Source of the DNA: Pseudomonas sp. JAI120 | Lineage (GTDB): Bacteria > Pseudomonadota > Gammaproteobacteria > Pseudomonadales > Pseudomonadaceae | Reading direction: 5' to 3' | Assembly (NCBI RefSeq): GCF_014207255.1 | Contig: NZ_JACHCZ010000002.1 | Location: forward strand, 1-64,000 | Length of the DNA stretch: 64,000 nt | Shown: one piece after another, positions 38,030-48,975 of the stretch | How the letters are laid out: each line of letters begins with the position of its first letter | How positions within the stretch are numbered: position 1 is the first letter of the stretch | Translations under genes and position numbers: made by a program | The notes under the pieces: model-generated | The model's database searches: none | What the model saw: the letters and a program-made list of their open reading frames with translations, nothing else | What the model was told of the DNA's origin: nothing

Positions 38030-39307
38030 TCACAAACGAATATCAGACTCTTCACGACTCAGCAGATATTTTAGATCGTAAAGAACATGCGCAGACTTAC
38101 CAAACTTCCGAATTTTTTCAGCGCCCAGACCTTTGAATTCATTATGCGCAACAGCGAGCACAATACCGTCGTAAACATCAGTACCGGGATCAGTAATAGG
38201 GATTATGCCATATTCATGATTGGCCTCTTCAGGACTGACCCATGGATCATAAATATCCACTGCAATATTGTACTCTTTCAGTTCATTGACAATATCCACG
38301 ATTCGCGTGTTACGCAGGTCCGGGCAATTCTCCTTGAACGCCAGACCCATGATCAGTACACGAGCGCCATCGACATGAATACGGCGCTTAACCATTGTTT
38401 TTACCAACTGGGAGACCACATATGCGCCCATTCCGTCATTGAGACGGCGACCCGCGAGAATGATTTCGGGGTGATAGCCGATCGACTGAGCCTTGTGAGT
38501 CAGGTAGTAAGGGTCGACGCCGATGCAGTGCCCGCCCACCAAGCCCGGCCGAAATGGCAGGAAATTCCATTTCGTGCCCGCAGCTTGGAGCACTGACTCC
38601 GTATCAATACCCATTTTATTAAAAATAATGGCCAGCTCATTGATCAGAGCGATGTTTAAGTCGCGCTGGGTATTCTCAATAACTTTCGCCGCTTCGGCAA
38701 CTTTAATACTGCTTGCCTTGTGCGTGCCCGCAATAATGATCTGATTGTAAAGAGCATCTACCAGATCAGCGATCTCAGGCGTGGATCCGGACGTCACTTT
38801 CTTGATGGTAGTGACACGATGTTCCTTGTCTCCTGGATTAATACGCTCAGGGCTATATCCGGCAAAAAAATCGACGTTGAATTTTAATCCGGAAAATTTC
38901 TCAAGGACAGGCACGCAGTCTTCTTCAGTTGCACCGGGATAAACCGTCGACTCATAAATAACCAGGTCGCCTTTCTTCAGCACCTTACCTATACTTTCTG
39001 ATGCTTTGATCAGTGGAGTAAGGTCTGGCTGGTTGTACTCATCAATCGGCGTAGGCACTGTCACGACGAACGTATTGCAACTGGACAATTCGTCCAGGTT
39101 AAAACTAAAGCTGAGCTTGCCGGCCTGCTTTAACTCCTCATCGCTCACTTCCAAAGTGGAGTCGTGCCCGGCTCTCAAGGCTTGGATACGCAGCTGGTTG
39201 ATGTCAAACCCAACCACTGTCCGATGCTTGCCAAACTCCACCGCCAGGGGCAAGCCAACATATCCAAGACCTATGATGGCGAGCTTAATATCTTCCAGTT
39301 TTTGCAT
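38030..39307 (-). CDS. wbpO: WbpO/TviB-like UDP-HexNAc 6-dehydrogenase
   Basis: 425 residues from [26 protein letters not shown] (NAD loop GLGYVG). The middle has [30 protein letters not shown] and the catalytic Cys in [13 protein letters not shown]; the C-terminal lobe has [18 protein letters not shown] and [13 protein letters not shown]. Together with WbpP it makes UDP-GalNAcA (the TviB/TviC pair of Vi antigen). The upstream ATG at 39343 lacks homology and an SD sequence, so 39307 was chosen. First gene of the wbp block after a 909-base leader. Confidence 0.95.
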   Translation of the reverse strand: MQKLEDIKLAIIGLGYVGLPLAVEFGKHRTVVGFDINQLRIQALRAGHDSTLEVSDEELKQAGKLSFSFNLDELSSCNTFVVTVPTPIDEYNQPDLTPLIKASESIGKVLKKGDLVIYESTVYPGATEEDCVPVLEKFSGLKFNVDFFAGYSPERINPGDKEHRVTTIKKVTSGSTPEIADLVDALYNQIIIAGTHKASSIKVAEAAKVIENTQRDLNIALINELAIIFNKMGIDTESVLQAAGTKWNFLPFRPGLVGGHCIGVDPYYLTHKAQSIGYHPEIILAGRRLNDGMGAYVVSQLVKTMVKRRIHVDGARVLIMGLAFKENCPDLRNTRIVDIVNELKEYNIAVDIYDPWVSPEEANHEYGIIPITDPGTDVYDGIVLAVAHNEFKGLGAEKIRKFGKSAHVLYDLKYLLSREESDIRL

Positions 39308-40216
39308 AATTAAAAAAAGCCTAATGATAAAATAAAATTTCACTGAACCAGCTTCAGCGCTAAATACTTCAATATTCTAGCGAGTCAAATCCTCTGACAG
39401 CATACCCAACACGCTGAACTCACCTACGCAAGAAATTTTCAGCTGCTTGCACACGCGCTTTCTTCGTCAACTGAGCATCAACGGCAACATTTTGGTCGCC
39501 ACCAACAATATCATTCCCCCCCCTAAGCCGGAAAGCTCGCCACGTTCAGCCGGTCAAGTGTCAACGACCTACAAAAAACAGGCAGGCCAGCCCCCTCAGC
39601 ATGGAAGCGCTCGGTAAGCATACTACGAGATGCGTCAGCAAATAAGCGTCAGCACCAGATAAACCGCAACTTGTGAACCAGCCAAAGCAAGATCTGCCAT
39701 CAGCGTCTGAAGCAGCACGCGTGGTACCCTCATGCCAATTTACAGCTCGGTTTTTGCTACCTTGGCGAATACAGCAGACTGGAAGTGATGACCTAACCAC
39801 TGCGGCGTTGCGCCTATTAGCAGTCGAGTGCGTACCAAGGCGATCAAACATCGAAGCGTTCTGCCAACAATTCAAACTCGATTCCTTCGCTGCAGACTGG
39901 CCCACCCTAGCATAGCGAGTCGCGGAGAAAGAAACGAGTTATGCCGACTGCGTGGAACAATGCAACCGCTCCATGAACTACGCATTCAAAGCTGCCAAGT
40001 GATACCGGATACTGTGCTCGCGATTTTTTCTGGAACTCGTTCGCCATAATGCGACCCGATGCAAAAGTCGGATAAGTTTATCTATACCCTAAACCTGTCG
40101 ACTTCCGAAATCCATCGACGACTTGGCCTTTATAGATAGCAACACCTTCGCTTACGGAGAAGACTCTTGCGCAGCCCAGCGCTGCATTCATTGATGCAGG
40201 TGACTTCGCCAGACGC
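39308..40216. other. Long gap between wzz and wbpO
   Basis: 909 bases without a credible gene: short frames of 60-120 codons on both strands lack ribosome sites and family features. It is likely the untranslated leader and promoter region of the wbp operon, perhaps with decayed sequence left from rearrangement of the O locus. No tRNA, IS end or clear inverted repeat pair was seen. Confidence 0.4.
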
Positions 40217-41575
40217 TTACCGAGCACTATCGATTAGCACAGCACCACCCTGCGCCCGAGGCTGCAATAAAGGCACAGAAGAATCTGTAGCAACCAGCCG
40301 TGCATCGGAGCTATTAGCAACAAAAACAAACCTACTAAGTAAAATGAAAATGCCCAGTACCAGCCCTGCAAATAAGCCAAGCACTATTATGAGTAGGCGA
40401 TTTGGACTAGCAGATGCTAACGGCTCAAGAGCTTGTTGGTCGACAGCTACCAATTTCAGCCCCGTCATATCAGTGTTCAAGTTGCTCAAACGAGCTAGCT
40501 CTGCGCGCAATGGCTGAACATCCGCGAGAAACAAATCCTCATTTTTCCGAGCGTTCAAAATTTCAATTTCGCGATTGGAGGCGAGTAACTGAAGCTCCTT
40601 GGCAATCTGGCTGACACGCGGATCAGTAAAGTCATCTGACTGACGCAGTTCCAACGCACTAAGCTCAGACTTAAGTGCATCTACCCCCATAAAGTATAGC
40701 GGAGTTTGTTGGTTGTTGATTTCGGTGCGGACCATACTGCCGCTCCTGGCATTTACCAACTCACCAAACGCAGAGGGTGTAGTCGGCTTTTGTATCCCCA
40801 GCGACTTTGCAATTCCGATCGCTTCCTTCAGCTGATTAACACGATCGTTGCGCAACGCCTTTAGTTGAATTCGCAGAGCCTTCAATTCATCCTGTAATTG
40901 CGCACGCTTTACCGAGTCAATTTCGCGCAATGTAGCAATTTTGGCTTCTTTATTTACATAATAGTTCGCACGAGCAGAATTAAGCTTACCTTTGATTTCA
41001 TTGAGACGATTTTTGACAATAACATTTACGTCATTCGCAATTTGCTTCCGCTCATCATCAATAGCGTAGTCAACAATACCGTTGACGATAGCAACACCGT
41101 CAATATCCTTTGAATAGGTCATCTGAAGTTTGACGTAGGCACTCAACGAACCTTTTTTGTCTGCGCCAGGTACAGTCAAACGAATCGAGTTGCGGTTAAA
41201 CGCCTCAAAGCTCTGCTCAAGGGTCTGTCCCGGCCGTACAAATTTTTCGAACAGATTTTGATTGGCTCTGAAAAAAGCTAAGCGAGTATCGTAAGACTCC
41301 AGCGAAGCGCCAACTTTAAGGAGAGCGTCAGCGGGTGACAGCTGGTAAATCCCGGATCGATTAAGTGCATCCAAATCATTAATAGCTGCAGGGCGCAACA
41401 CTGCGCTAACCTCGTACTGTGGCGTCGCCAAAAAGGCATAGGAGGCGCCAATGAGTCCACCTGCCAAAATCATCAGAAGCAGTAGTTTTTTTTGATCCCA
41501 GAGAGATTTAAGAAATACGACGAGATCTACTTCATCCGAAGACCGAGTCGGTGGAACACGAAAGCTACTACTCAC
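40217..41575 (-). CDS. wzz: Wzz O-antigen chain-length determinant
   Basis: 452 residues with a GTG start (AGGCAGG about 8 bases upstream). Topology is that of polysaccharide co-polymerases: N-terminal transmembrane helix (about 33-52, LLLLMILAGGLIGASYAFLA), a large periplasmic coiled-coil part with long charged helices (about 150-350), and a C-terminal helix (LLIIVLGLFAGLVLGIFILL). The N-terminal EVDLVVFLKSLWDQKK is a Wzz signature. It sets the modal O-chain length with Wzy. Located between lapA/ihfB and wbpO, as in P. aeruginosa. The extreme C-terminus after the second helix is about 35 residues and somewhat longer than usual. Confidence 0.93.
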   Translation of the reverse strand: MSSSFRVPPTRSSDEVDLVVFLKSLWDQKKLLLLMILAGGLIGASYAFLATPQYEVSAVLRPAAINDLDALNRSGIYQLSPADALLKVGASLESYDTRLAFFRANQNLFEKFVRPGQTLEQSFEAFNRNSIRLTVPGADKKGSLSAYVKLQMTYSKDIDGVAIVNGIVDYAIDDERKQIANDVNVIVKNRLNEIKGKLNSARANYYVNKEAKIATLREIDSVKRAQLQDELKALRIQLKALRNDRVNQLKEAIGIAKSLGIQKPTTPSAFGELVNARSGSMVRTEINNQQTPLYFMGVDALKSELSALELRQSDDFTDPRVSQIAKELQLLASNREIEILNARKNEDLFLADVQPLRAELARLSNLNTDMTGLKLVAVDQQALEPLASASPNRLLIIVLGLFAGLVLGIFILLSRFVFVANSSDARLVATDSSVPLLQPRAQGGAVLIDSAR

Positions 41576-41990
41576 AACAAAAACCTGCCTTCAAAGAGAA
41601 ACTGCGGGCTCGTTATGCAGACAACATTGTGTGTTTTTATTCTAATTAGATGATCGCCAAAACCCAGCGTCGCTGCCAAATTTTGAGCGCACAAAATGCC
41701 CGTTATCGAGAACAGATTTCATTCTGCCATCTCTCAGACATATTTCAAGTCTTGACATGTCTATAGGGCAGCTCCCAGACAGCAAGCCACCCACTCCTAC
41801 CGCCCCCCCCCAAAGACGGCGGGCACCTAAGAGCGCTTAAATACGCGATAAAGACTGAATAAAGACGGAGAGTTCGTGATTGACCGCGGACCCGGCACAG
41901 CCGAACTGAAGCGCCAGATGGGGACGCGCGATCGAGAAGACTAACCGACAGACGGTCAATCGCAGCTGTTTAACGGACAGGTGTCTGCCT
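41576..41990. other. Gap upstream of wzz
   Basis: 415 bases, no gene. On the minus strand a TAGAAT-like -10 near 41640-41645 lies about 65 bases before the wzz start; the matching -35 is poor. A C run with AAAGACGGCGGGC lies at about 41800-41825. The rest shows nothing I can name. Confidence 0.35.
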
Positions 41991-42233
41991 TCAGACACGT
42001 CCGGTAGGAACTGACTTGTGGCGCCGCTTACGACCCAGCAAGGCCAACAGCGGCCCTATAAAAGTTCCTACAATAAGCGCCAATACCACGAACACGGAGA
42101 CTGGCATTTCGGCGGTAGCAAAGCCCAAAAACGACAACGATATTTCCTGCTGGTTTCCCAGCACAAATGCCAAAATCACAAATGCGACAGCCAGCACAGC
42201 CAGCACCAAAACAACGCGCTTAACCCCATGCAT
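41991..42233 (-). CDS. LapA-domain (lipopolysaccharide assembly protein A-like) membrane protein
   Basis: 80 residues with two transmembrane helices (about 6-26 and 44-66) and a basic tail (GRKRRHKSVPTGRV). The pattern VLGNQQEISLSFLGF followed by MPVSVFVVLALIVGTFIG is the LapA/DUF1049 signature. In E. coli LapA (YciS) is next to LapB and takes part in LPS assembly control; here it follows ihfB by 24 bases as in other Pseudomonas. GTAGGAGAAG precedes the ATG. Confidence 0.85.
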   Translation of the reverse strand: MHGVKRVVLVLAVLAVAFVILAFVLGNQQEISLSFLGFATAEMPVSVFVVLALIVGTFIGPLLALLGRKRRHKSVPTGRV

Positions 42234-42257
42234 AAACTTCTCCTACCCCAAAAACAC

Positions 42258-42554
42258 TCAGACGCCCTCTTCTTCCTCTTCGTTCACCCGATCGCGCAAT
42301 TCCTTGCCCGGCTTGAAGTGAGGAACAAATTTTCCGTCAAGGCTGACGGACTGGCCTGTCTTTGGGTTACGGCCGACGCGTGGCGCACGGTAGTGCAACG
42401 AAAAACTCCCAAACCCACGGATCTCAATCCGATCACCGGTGGCCAGGCACTGGGACATTTGCTCGAGCATGGTCTTGATGGCCAGCTCCACATCCTTGGA
42501 TGAGAGCAACCCTTGATGGGTGACAATTCGTTCGATCAACTCCGACTTCGTCAT
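42258..42554 (-). CDS. ihfB: Integration host factor subunit beta
   Basis: 98 residues. [15 protein letters not shown] and the DNA-bending arm ([14 protein letters not shown] with the intercalating Pro) identify IhfB/HimD; the C-terminal tail is acidic (EEEEEG). It forms the IHF heterodimer with IhfA and bends DNA at many promoters, including sigma54-dependent ones. An A/G-rich ribosome site (GAAGGGAAAA) precedes the ATG. In P. aeruginosa it lies between wzz and rpsA, as here. Confidence 0.97.
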   Translation of the reverse strand: MTKSELIERIVTHQGLLSSKDVELAIKTMLEQMSQCLATGDRIEIRGFGSFSLHYRAPRVGRNPKTGQSVSLDGKFVPHFKPGKELRDRVNEEEEEGV

Positions 42555-42686
42555 ATTTTTCCCTTCTTTTTCAAGCAGCTAGGAAAAGCGCTTCGAAGGT
42601 TTTAGCATGACTTGATGAATTTGAACAGCCCATACATAAACTTATCTGCGGGTTAAATAAACACCCACAGAGCACATGCATTGCCC

Positions 42687-42989
42687 TCAATTGCAGATCA
42701 CCAGCATGGTGCGGGTGACTGCGCCGGCAGGGTTCCAGCCGAACAGATAGTCGCCCTCTTCGTCCTTGGCGTCGCTGGACCTGGTGATGACCTTATAGCC
42801 CTGCATCTTGCATTCGCGGGCGGCGCGTTTCTCGCACTTCTCCCAGTTATTGCCCAGCCCCGAGCAATCGACCTCAATGCCGCTGACACCGCGCCTCGCG
42901 TGCGTTTTGGCGCTGGTGGCGGCACAGCCTGCAAGCGTTACGACTGCGAGCAGCACGATAAGCCTGTTTATTGAAATCCTTAACAACAC
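42687..42989 (-). CDS. Small predicted lipoprotein
   Basis: 100 residues with a probable GTG start at 42989 (AAGG seven bases upstream); a TTG one codon later is an alternative. The signal LLRISINRLIVLLAVVTLAGCAAT has lipobox LAGC. The mature part has four cysteines (in EVDCSGL, WEKCEKRA, ARECKMQ and the final LVICN), suggesting two disulfides. I do not recognise a named family; similar small proteins stand at the same place in other Pseudomonas. The ATG at 43079 was rejected because it would place 30 unrelated residues before the signal and overlap the rpsA terminator. Confidence 0.7.
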   Translation of the reverse strand: MLLRISINRLIVLLAVVTLAGCAATSAKTHARRGVSGIEVDCSGLGNNWEKCEKRAARECKMQGYKVITRSSDAKDEEGDYLFGWNPAGAVTRTMLVICN

Positions 42990-43076
42990 GGGAGGGCCTT
43001 TATCAATAACGTATACAGCTCTGACACCAAGCTGTATGCCTTGGTTCTTGCCTGTTGATTCACCGAATTTCAGACA

Positions 43077-43108
43077 CAAAAAAGGGCGACCGAAGTCGCC
43101 CTTTTTTA
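43077..43108 (-). terminator. Rho-independent terminator of rpsA
   Basis: Stem AAAGGGCGAC / GTCGCCCTTT with a 4-base loop, flanked by A and T runs on both sides. It lies 15 bases after the rpsA stop and ends the supraoperon. Confidence 0.93.
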
Positions 43109-43122
43109 CAGCCTTACAGAAC

Positions 43123-44808
43123 TTAGTTCTGTTTAGCCATTGCTTCGCGCAGCAGGGAGGCCATGGTGGTCTCGCCTGTTGCAGCTTCCGGAGCCGATTT
43201 CAGGCTCTGGATGGCTTCTTTCTCTTCCACTTCGTCTTTCGACTTGATGGAGAGCTGGATCACGCGGCTCTTGCGATCAACGCTGATGATCTTGGCTTCT
43301 ACTTCCTGGCCTTCTTTCAGAACGTTGCGCGCGTCTTCAACGCGGTCACGGCTGATTTCGGAGGCTTTCAGAGTCGCTTCGATATCGTCGGCCAGAACGA
43401 TGATGGCGCCTTTGGCGTCAACTTCTTTCACAGTGCCTTTAACGATTGCGCCTTTGTCGTTCTCTTGAACGTACTCGGAGAACGGATCGCTTTCCAGTTG
43501 CTTGATACCCAGGGAGATGCGCTCGCGCTCTGGGTCAACCGACAGGATAACGGTGTCCAGCTCGTCGCCCTTCTTGAAACGACGAACAGCTTCTTCGCCA
43601 ACTTCGTTCCAGGAGATGTCGGACAGGTGAACCAGGCCGTCGATGCCGCCGTCCAGACCAATGAAGATACCGAAATCGGTGATCGACTTGATGGTGCCGG
43701 AGATTTTATCGCCCTTGTTGAACTGGCCAGAGAAATCTTCCCATGGGTTAGATTTGCACTGTTTGATGCCGAGGGAGATACGACGACGCTCTTCGTCGAT
43801 GTCCAGAACCATAACTTCCACTTCGTCGCCGACTTGTACGACTTTCGAAGGGTGGATGTTCTTGTTGGTCCAGTCCATTTCGGAAACGTGTACCAGGCCT
43901 TCCACGCCTTCTTCCAGCTCTGCGAAGCAGCCGTAGTCGGTCAGGTTGGTAACACGCGCGGTTACGCGAGTGCTTTCTGGGTAACGAGCTTTGATAGCAA
44001 CCCATGGATCTTCGCCCAGCTGCTTCAAGCCCAGGGAAACGCGGTTACGCTCACGATCGTACTTCAGAACCTTGACATCGATCTCGTCGCCAACATTGAC
44101 GATTTCGGAAGGATGCTTGATACGCTTCCAAGCCATATCGGTAATGTGCAGCAGGCCATCGACGCCACCCAGATCGACGAATGCGCCGTAATCGGTGAGG
44201 TTCTTGACGATACCTTTGACTTGTTGGCCTTCCTGCAGGGATTCCAGCAGAGCTTCACGCTCGGCGGAGTTCTCTGCTTCCAGGACGCTGCGACGGGAAA
44301 CGACAACGTTGTTGCGCTTCTGGTCGAGCTTGATGACCTTGAATTCGAGTTCTTTGCCTTCCAGGTGCGTGGTGTCGCGCACAGGACGAACGTCGACCAA
44401 AGAACCTGGCAGGAACGCACGGATGCCGTTAACGTCGACAGTGAAGCCGCCTTTAACCTTACCGTTGATAACGCCCTTGACCACTTCTTCAGCTGCGAAG
44501 GCTGCTTCGAGAACAATCCAGCATTCAGCGCGCTTGGCTTTTTCACGGGACAGCTTGGTTTCACCGAAACCGTCTTCAACCGAGTCCAGAGCAACGTGAA
44601 CTTCGTCACCGACATTGATTGTCAGATCACCAGCATCGTTGTAGAACTGTTCCAGCGGGATCAGAGCTTCAGACTTCAGACCAGCGTGAACGGTTACCCA
44701 GCGAGCTTGGTAATCGATATCAACGATAACACCGGTGATGATGGAGCCTGCCTGAAGGTTCAGGGTTTTTAGGCTTTCTTCAAAGAGTTCCGCAAAGCTT
44801 TCGCTCAT
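43123..44808 (-). CDS. rpsA: 30S ribosomal protein S1
   Basis: 561 residues with six S1 (OB-fold) RNA-binding repeats; the last four are most alike, with repeated [36 protein letters not shown] and [18 protein letters not shown]. Start [16 protein letters not shown] has AGGAA eight bases upstream; an in-frame ATG at 44853 was rejected. S1 brings mRNA to the 30S subunit. The extreme C-terminus ([19 protein letters not shown]) is usual for Pseudomonas. It follows cmk after 120 bases that carry a hairpin, so it may have an own promoter. Confidence 0.98.
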   Translation of the reverse strand: MSESFAELFEESLKTLNLQAGSIITGVIVDIDYQARWVTVHAGLKSEALIPLEQFYNDAGDLTINVGDEVHVALDSVEDGFGETKLSREKAKRAECWIVLEAAFAAEEVVKGVINGKVKGGFTVDVNGIRAFLPGSLVDVRPVRDTTHLEGKELEFKVIKLDQKRNNVVVSRRSVLEAENSAEREALLESLQEGQQVKGIVKNLTDYGAFVDLGGVDGLLHITDMAWKRIKHPSEIVNVGDEIDVKVLKYDRERNRVSLGLKQLGEDPWVAIKARYPESTRVTARVTNLTDYGCFAELEEGVEGLVHVSEMDWTNKNIHPSKVVQVGDEVEVMVLDIDEERRRISLGIKQCKSNPWEDFSGQFNKGDKISGTIKSITDFGIFIGLDGGIDGLVHLSDISWNEVGEEAVRRFKKGDELDTVILSVDPERERISLGIKQLESDPFSEYVQENDKGAIVKGTVKEVDAKGAIIVLADDIEATLKASEISRDRVEDARNVLKEGQEVEAKIISVDRKSRVIQLSIKSKDEVEEKEAIQSLKSAPEAATGETTMASLLREAMAKQN

Positions 44809-44882
44809 TTTAATTCCTGTTGATAAGGGCGAAGAATACGCCCATCTCCACACCCCAGACGGTGTGGGTCAGTTTCAGTTAA

Positions 44883-44926
44883 AAGAAGCCACCGCAGGAC
44901 TATGACTGGTCCCCTGCGGCCTTCTT
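44883..44926 (-). terminator. Hairpin between cmk and rpsA
   Basis: AAGAAG...CCGCAGG pairs with CCTGCGG...CTTCTT; on the minus strand TTTT follows the stem. This is a partial terminator or attenuator that would reduce read-through from the aromatic genes into rpsA. Confidence 0.6.
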
Positions 44927-44928
44927 GA

Positions 44929-45618
44929 TCACCCGGCGATATCGCGAATGGCGATTTCACTCAAGATGCGTTCCAGCACCTGCTCGATGGACAACTCCGT
45001 GGAATCCAGCTGTATGGCATCAGCCGCCGGCTTTAGCGGGGCTACTGCGCGCTGGGTATCACGCTCATCGCGTGCACGGATCTCATCTAGCAGACTCGAC
45101 AGACTAACACCATCGACTTTGCCCTTCAACTGCAAGTAGCGGCGGCGAGCCCGCTCCTCGGCGCTGGCGGTCAGGAAAATCTTCAGCGGCGCCTCGGGAA
45201 ACACGACCGTGCCCATGTCACGGCCATCGGCCACCAGGCCCGGCGGCTCCTGGAAAGCCCGCTGACGCTGCAACAGCGCATCACGCACAGCCGGCAGCGC
45301 GGCAACCTGGGAGGCCCAGGAGCCGACCTGCTCGTTACGCAAATCATCGGTCACATCGTCCCCTTCCAGGATGATGCGCTGGGGATGACCTTCCGTCGCG
45401 CCGACGAACTGCACATCAAGGTGCGCGGCCAGCAGCTTCAGGGATTCTTCGTTGGTCAGGTCGACGCCATGGTTACGTGCGGCGAACGCCAGCAGGCGGT
45501 ACAACGCGCCGGAATCCAACAGGCACCAGCCCAGGCGCTTGGCCAGGATGCCGGCGATCGTGCCTTTGCCCGAGCCGCTTGGCCCGTCGATGGTAATCAC
45601 CGGTGCTTTGATATTCAC
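44929..45618 (-). CDS. cmk: Cytidylate kinase
   Basis: 229 residues from a GTG start ([19 protein letters not shown]) with GAGG seven bases upstream. The GTG overlaps the aroA stop (GTGA), so translation is coupled. P-loop GPSGSGKGT at residues 11-19, [14 protein letters not shown], and the lid with [10 protein letters not shown] identify CMP kinase, which phosphorylates CMP and dCMP. It is part of the conserved gyrA-serC-pheA-hisC-tyrA/aroA-cmk-rpsA string. Confidence 0.97.
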   Translation of the reverse strand: MNIKAPVITIDGPSGSGKGTIAGILAKRLGWCLLDSGALYRLLAFAARNHGVDLTNEESLKLLAAHLDVQFVGATEGHPQRIILEGDDVTDDLRNEQVGSWASQVAALPAVRDALLQRQRAFQEPPGLVADGRDMGTVVFPEAPLKIFLTASAEERARRRYLQLKGKVDGVSLSSLLDEIRARDERDTQRAVAPLKPAADAIQLDSTELSIEQVLERILSEIAIRDIAG

Positions 45619-47861
45619 AATTGAGCCTCTTGGGCAACACGGATGCCGACTTGGGCACACAGTGTAAGAAAGTTCGGAAAAGACGTAGCAACATTGGCGC
45701 AGTCATGGATACGAATCGGCGCAGCCGCCCGCAGGGAAGCCACACTGAAGGCCATGGCAATCCGGTGATCGCCATGGGCATGGACTTCACCACCACCCAT
45801 CAGGCCACCGTCAATGATAATCCCATCGGGGGTCGGTTCACACTTCACCCCCAACGCCAACAGACCGTCGGCCATGACCTGAATACGGTCGGACTCCTTC
45901 ACACGCAACTCTTGCGCCCCCCGCAACACGGTTCGCCCTTCAGCGCAGGCCGCCGCGACGAACAGCACCGGGAACTCGTCGATCGCCAACGGCACCAGCG
46001 CCTCAGGGATCTCGATCCCTTTCAACGCAGCAGCACGCACGCGCAGGTCAGCGACAGGCTCGCCACCCACTTCGCGCGGGTTTTCCAGGGTGATATCTGC
46101 CCCCATCAGACGCAGGATATCGATCACCCCAGTGCGGGTCGGGTTGATGCCGACATGCTCCAGCAACAACTCGGAGCCTTCGGCAATCGAAGCCGCCACC
46201 AGGAAGAATGCCGAAGAGGAGATGTCCCCCGGCACTTCGATATGGGTCGCGGTCAGTACATGACCCGATTCCACCGACGCAGTAGCACCCTCCACAGCAA
46301 CCGGGTAACCAAAACCGCGCAGCATACGCTCGGTATGGTCACGGGTCGGCGCAGGCTCGGTCACTGCGGTTTTACCTTCGGCATACAGCCCAGCCAGCAA
46401 CAGGCAGGATTTGACCTGGGCGCTGGCCATCGGCAACGCATAAGTCAGGCCTTTCAGCGCCTGGCCGCCACGAATGGTCAGCGGCGGATGCCCTTCCGGC
46501 CCGGTCTCGATCACCGCGCCCATGTCCCGCAATGGCTTGGCCACGCGGTTCATCGGGCGCTTGGACAGGGAAGCATCGCCGGTCAACACGCTGTCAAAAC
46601 GTTGCGCCGCCAACAAACCGGACAGCAGGCGCATGGACGTACCGGAATTGCCCAGGTAGATCGGGCCCGGCGCCGGCTTCAAGCCGTGCAAGCCCACACC
46701 ATGAATGGTCACGCGCCCATGATGCGGCCCCTCAATCACCACGCCCATGTCGCGAAACGCCTGCAGGGTCGCCAGGGCGTCTTCACCCTCAAGGAACCCT
46801 TCCACCTCCGTCACGCCCTCGGCCAACGAGCCGAGCATGATCGAGCGATGGGAGATCGACTTGTCACCCGGCACCCGGATACGCCCGCTCAAGCGGCCAC
46901 CGGGGTTGGCGAGGAAGGTCAGGTCATCGGCGTTCACAGCGGTTTCCATATAGGCCCGGCGAGCCAGGATCTTGCTGAAATGCTCACGCGCCACCCGCGC
47001 ACGGGTGAACACGCCCAATAATTGATGGCCATCCCCGGCATCGACCGCGTCGCGCAAGGCGTCGAGGTCACTGCGGAAGGTGTCCAGGGTGCGCAACACC
47101 GCTTCGCGATTGGCGAGAAAGATGTCATGCCACATCACCGGATCACTGCCGGCAATTCGCGTGAAATCGCGGAAGCCACCGGCGGCGTAACGGAAAATTT
47201 CGAGGTTTTCGTTGCGCTTGGCCAGGGAGTCCACCAGGCCGAATGCCAATAGATGTGGCAAATGGCTGGTCGCCGCCAGCACTTCGTCGTGGCGCTCGAC
47301 CTGCATATGCTCCACGTCCGCCCCCAGCTCCCGCCAGAGACGATCCACCACGGCCAGCGCGGCCGGATCGGTTTGTTCCAGCGGCGTCAGGATCACTTTA
47401 TGGCGGCGGAACAGCTGCGCATTGGACGCTTCCACCCCGCTCTGCTCGGAACCAGCAATCGGATGGCCCGGCACAAAACGCGACGGCATGCCGCCAAAGG
47501 CCTGTTGCGCCGCACGCACCACATTGCCCTTGGCACTGCCGACGTCCGTCAGGATCGCCTGGCCGAGGTCCATGCCGGCCAATACCGCCAGCAGTTTCTC
47601 CATCGCCAGGATCGGCACAGCGAGCTGAATGACGTCAGCCCCCTGGCACGCCAGCGCCAGGTCCGCCTCACAGCGATCCACCACGCCCAACTCAACCGCC
47701 AGCTTGCGCGACTGCGGGTCCAGGTCCACACCGACTACTTCGCCGCACAGCCCGCTTTCGCGCAGGCCTTTGGCGAAGGAGCCACCGATCAAGCCCAGCC
47801 CTACCACCACCAGGCGACCGATCATAGGCACAGCAGGTTGCAATGCAGTGACATCAACCAC
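45615..47861 (-). CDS. aroA: Fused prephenate/arogenate dehydrogenase - EPSP synthase
   Basis: 748 residues made of two enzymes. Residues about 13-300 are TyrA ([25 protein letters not shown] loop; [30 protein letters not shown]). Residues about 310-745 are AroA ([73 protein letters not shown]). The first step makes the tyrosine precursor, the second makes EPSP for chorismate. The fusion is characteristic of Pseudomonas. The ATG at 47861 overlaps hisC by 8 bases; M13 (47825) is an alternative start. Confidence 0.96.
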   Translation of the reverse strand: MVDVTALQPAVPMIGRLVVVGLGLIGGSFAKGLRESGLCGEVVGVDLDPQSRKLAVELGVVDRCEADLALACQGADVIQLAVPILAMEKLLAVLAGMDLGQAILTDVGSAKGNVVRAAQQAFGGMPSRFVPGHPIAGSEQSGVEASNAQLFRRHKVILTPLEQTDPAALAVVDRLWRELGADVEHMQVERHDEVLAATSHLPHLLAFGLVDSLAKRNENLEIFRYAAGGFRDFTRIAGSDPVMWHDIFLANREAVLRTLDTFRSDLDALRDAVDAGDGHQLLGVFTRARVAREHFSKILARRAYMETAVNADDLTFLANPGGRLSGRIRVPGDKSISHRSIMLGSLAEGVTEVEGFLEGEDALATLQAFRDMGVVIEGPHHGRVTIHGVGLHGLKPAPGPIYLGNSGTSMRLLSGLLAAQRFDSVLTGDASLSKRPMNRVAKPLRDMGAVIETGPEGHPPLTIRGGQALKGLTYALPMASAQVKSCLLLAGLYAEGKTAVTEPAPTRDHTERMLRGFGYPVAVEGATASVESGHVLTATHIEVPGDISSSAFFLVAASIAEGSELLLEHVGINPTRTGVIDILRLMGADITLENPREVGGEPVADLRVRAAALKGIEIPEALVPLAIDEFPVLFVAAACAEGRTVLRGAQELRVKESDRIQVMADGLLALGVKCEPTPDGIIIDGGLMGGGEVHAHGDHRIAMAFSVASLRAAAPIRIHDCANVATSFPNFLTLCAQVGIRVAQEAQL

Positions 47862-48966
47862 GAGCCAGGACCTTGGCCAACGCCTCCAGGAAGCGGCTGT
47901 TTTCAGCCGGCAAGCCGATGGTGATCCGCAGGTGGTTCGGCATGCCGTAGTTGGCCACCGGGCGCACGATCACACCTTCGCGCAGCAGCCCCTGGAATAC
48001 CGGGGCTGCCACTTGGCCAAGGTCGACACAAATGAAGTTGCCCTTGGAGGGAATCCAGCCCAGACCCAGCTCACGGAACCCATCCTGCAACTGCAGCATG
48101 CCGCTTGCGTTGATGCGACGACCTTCTTCAAGGTATTCGGCATCCTTCACCGCCGCACAGGCCGCCGCCAAGGCGAGACTGTTGACGTTGAACGGCTGGC
48201 GCACGCGGTTCAGTACATCGGCAACCACCGCAGTCGACAGGCCATAGCCCACCCGCAGCGACGCCAGGCCATAGGCCTTGGAGAAAGTGCGCGACACCAG
48301 CAGGTTCGGGTAGGCCGCCAGGAAATCCAGGCCGTCCGGCAGGTCGCTGCCTTCGGCGTACTCGATATAGGCCTCGTCCAGCACCACCAGCACATGCTCA
48401 GGCACGTCTTGCAGGAAGTCGTTGAGCGCTTGCGCATCGAACCAGGTGCCGGTCGGGTTGTTCGGGTTGGCGATAAACACGACGCGGGTCTGGGCATCGA
48501 TGGCAGCCAGCATGGCCGGCAGGTCGTGGCCCCAGTCCTTGGCGGGAATCACACGGGCGTCGGCACCGACAGCCTGGGTGACGATCGGGTAAACCGCAAA
48601 TGCGTGCTCGCTGAACACGGCGTTCAGGCCCGGCGCCAGGTAGGCACGCCCGACCAGCTCGAGGATGTCATTGGAACCGTTGCCCAGGGTGACCTGGTTC
48701 AGCTCGACCCGGCATGTTTCTGCCAGCAGGGATTTGAGGGCGAAGCCATTGCCGTCCGGGTAACGGGTCAGCTCGGCCAACTCTTCACGAATCGCCGCCA
48801 ATACCTTGGGACTTGGGCCCAGTGGATTCTCGTTACTCGCCAGCTTGACGATTTTGGAAGGATCCAGGTTCAACTCACGCGCCAGCTCGTCCACAGGCTT
48901 GCCCGGAACGTAAGGCGACAGTTGTTGCACGCCCGGCTGAGCCAGGGCGAGGAAGTTGCCACTCAT
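47854..48966 (-). CDS. hisC: Histidinol-phosphate/aromatic aminotransferase
   Basis: 370 residues, fold-type I PLP enzyme. KLASNENPLGPSPKVL near residue 40, NPNNPTGTWF, DEAYIEYAEG, and the PLP Lys230 in SRTFSKAYGLASLRVGYG are clear. This paralogue in the aromatic supraoperon (hisHb in the older naming) probably works on phenylpyruvate/4-hydroxyphenylpyruvate or prephenate as well as imidazole acetol-phosphate. It lies 9 bases after pheA and overlaps the tyrA/aroA gene. Confidence 0.95.
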   Translation of the reverse strand: MSGNFLALAQPGVQQLSPYVPGKPVDELARELNLDPSKIVKLASNENPLGPSPKVLAAIREELAELTRYPDGNGFALKSLLAETCRVELNQVTLGNGSNDILELVGRAYLAPGLNAVFSEHAFAVYPIVTQAVGADARVIPAKDWGHDLPAMLAAIDAQTRVVFIANPNNPTGTWFDAQALNDFLQDVPEHVLVVLDEAYIEYAEGSDLPDGLDFLAAYPNLLVSRTFSKAYGLASLRVGYGLSTAVVADVLNRVRQPFNVNSLALAAACAAVKDAEYLEEGRRINASGMLQLQDGFRELGLGWIPSKGNFICVDLGQVAAPVFQGLLREGVIVRPVANYGMPNHLRITIGLPAENSRFLEALAKVLARG

Positions 48967-48975
48967 GTTAAAGCC

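Noticed and set aside
39673..39915. Small plus-strand ORF in the wzz-wbpO gap
   Set aside because: No ribosome site, no motif, and an overlapping frame of similar length on the other strand; no basis to choose it as gene.
42808..44772. A 654-codon plus-strand frame opposite rpsA
   Set aside because: Its FV/DN-rich periodic pattern is the reverse complement of the S1 repeats, not a repeat protein.
45621..47021. A 466-codon plus-strand frame opposite aroA
   Set aside because: Shadow of the EPSP synthase part; no recognisable features.
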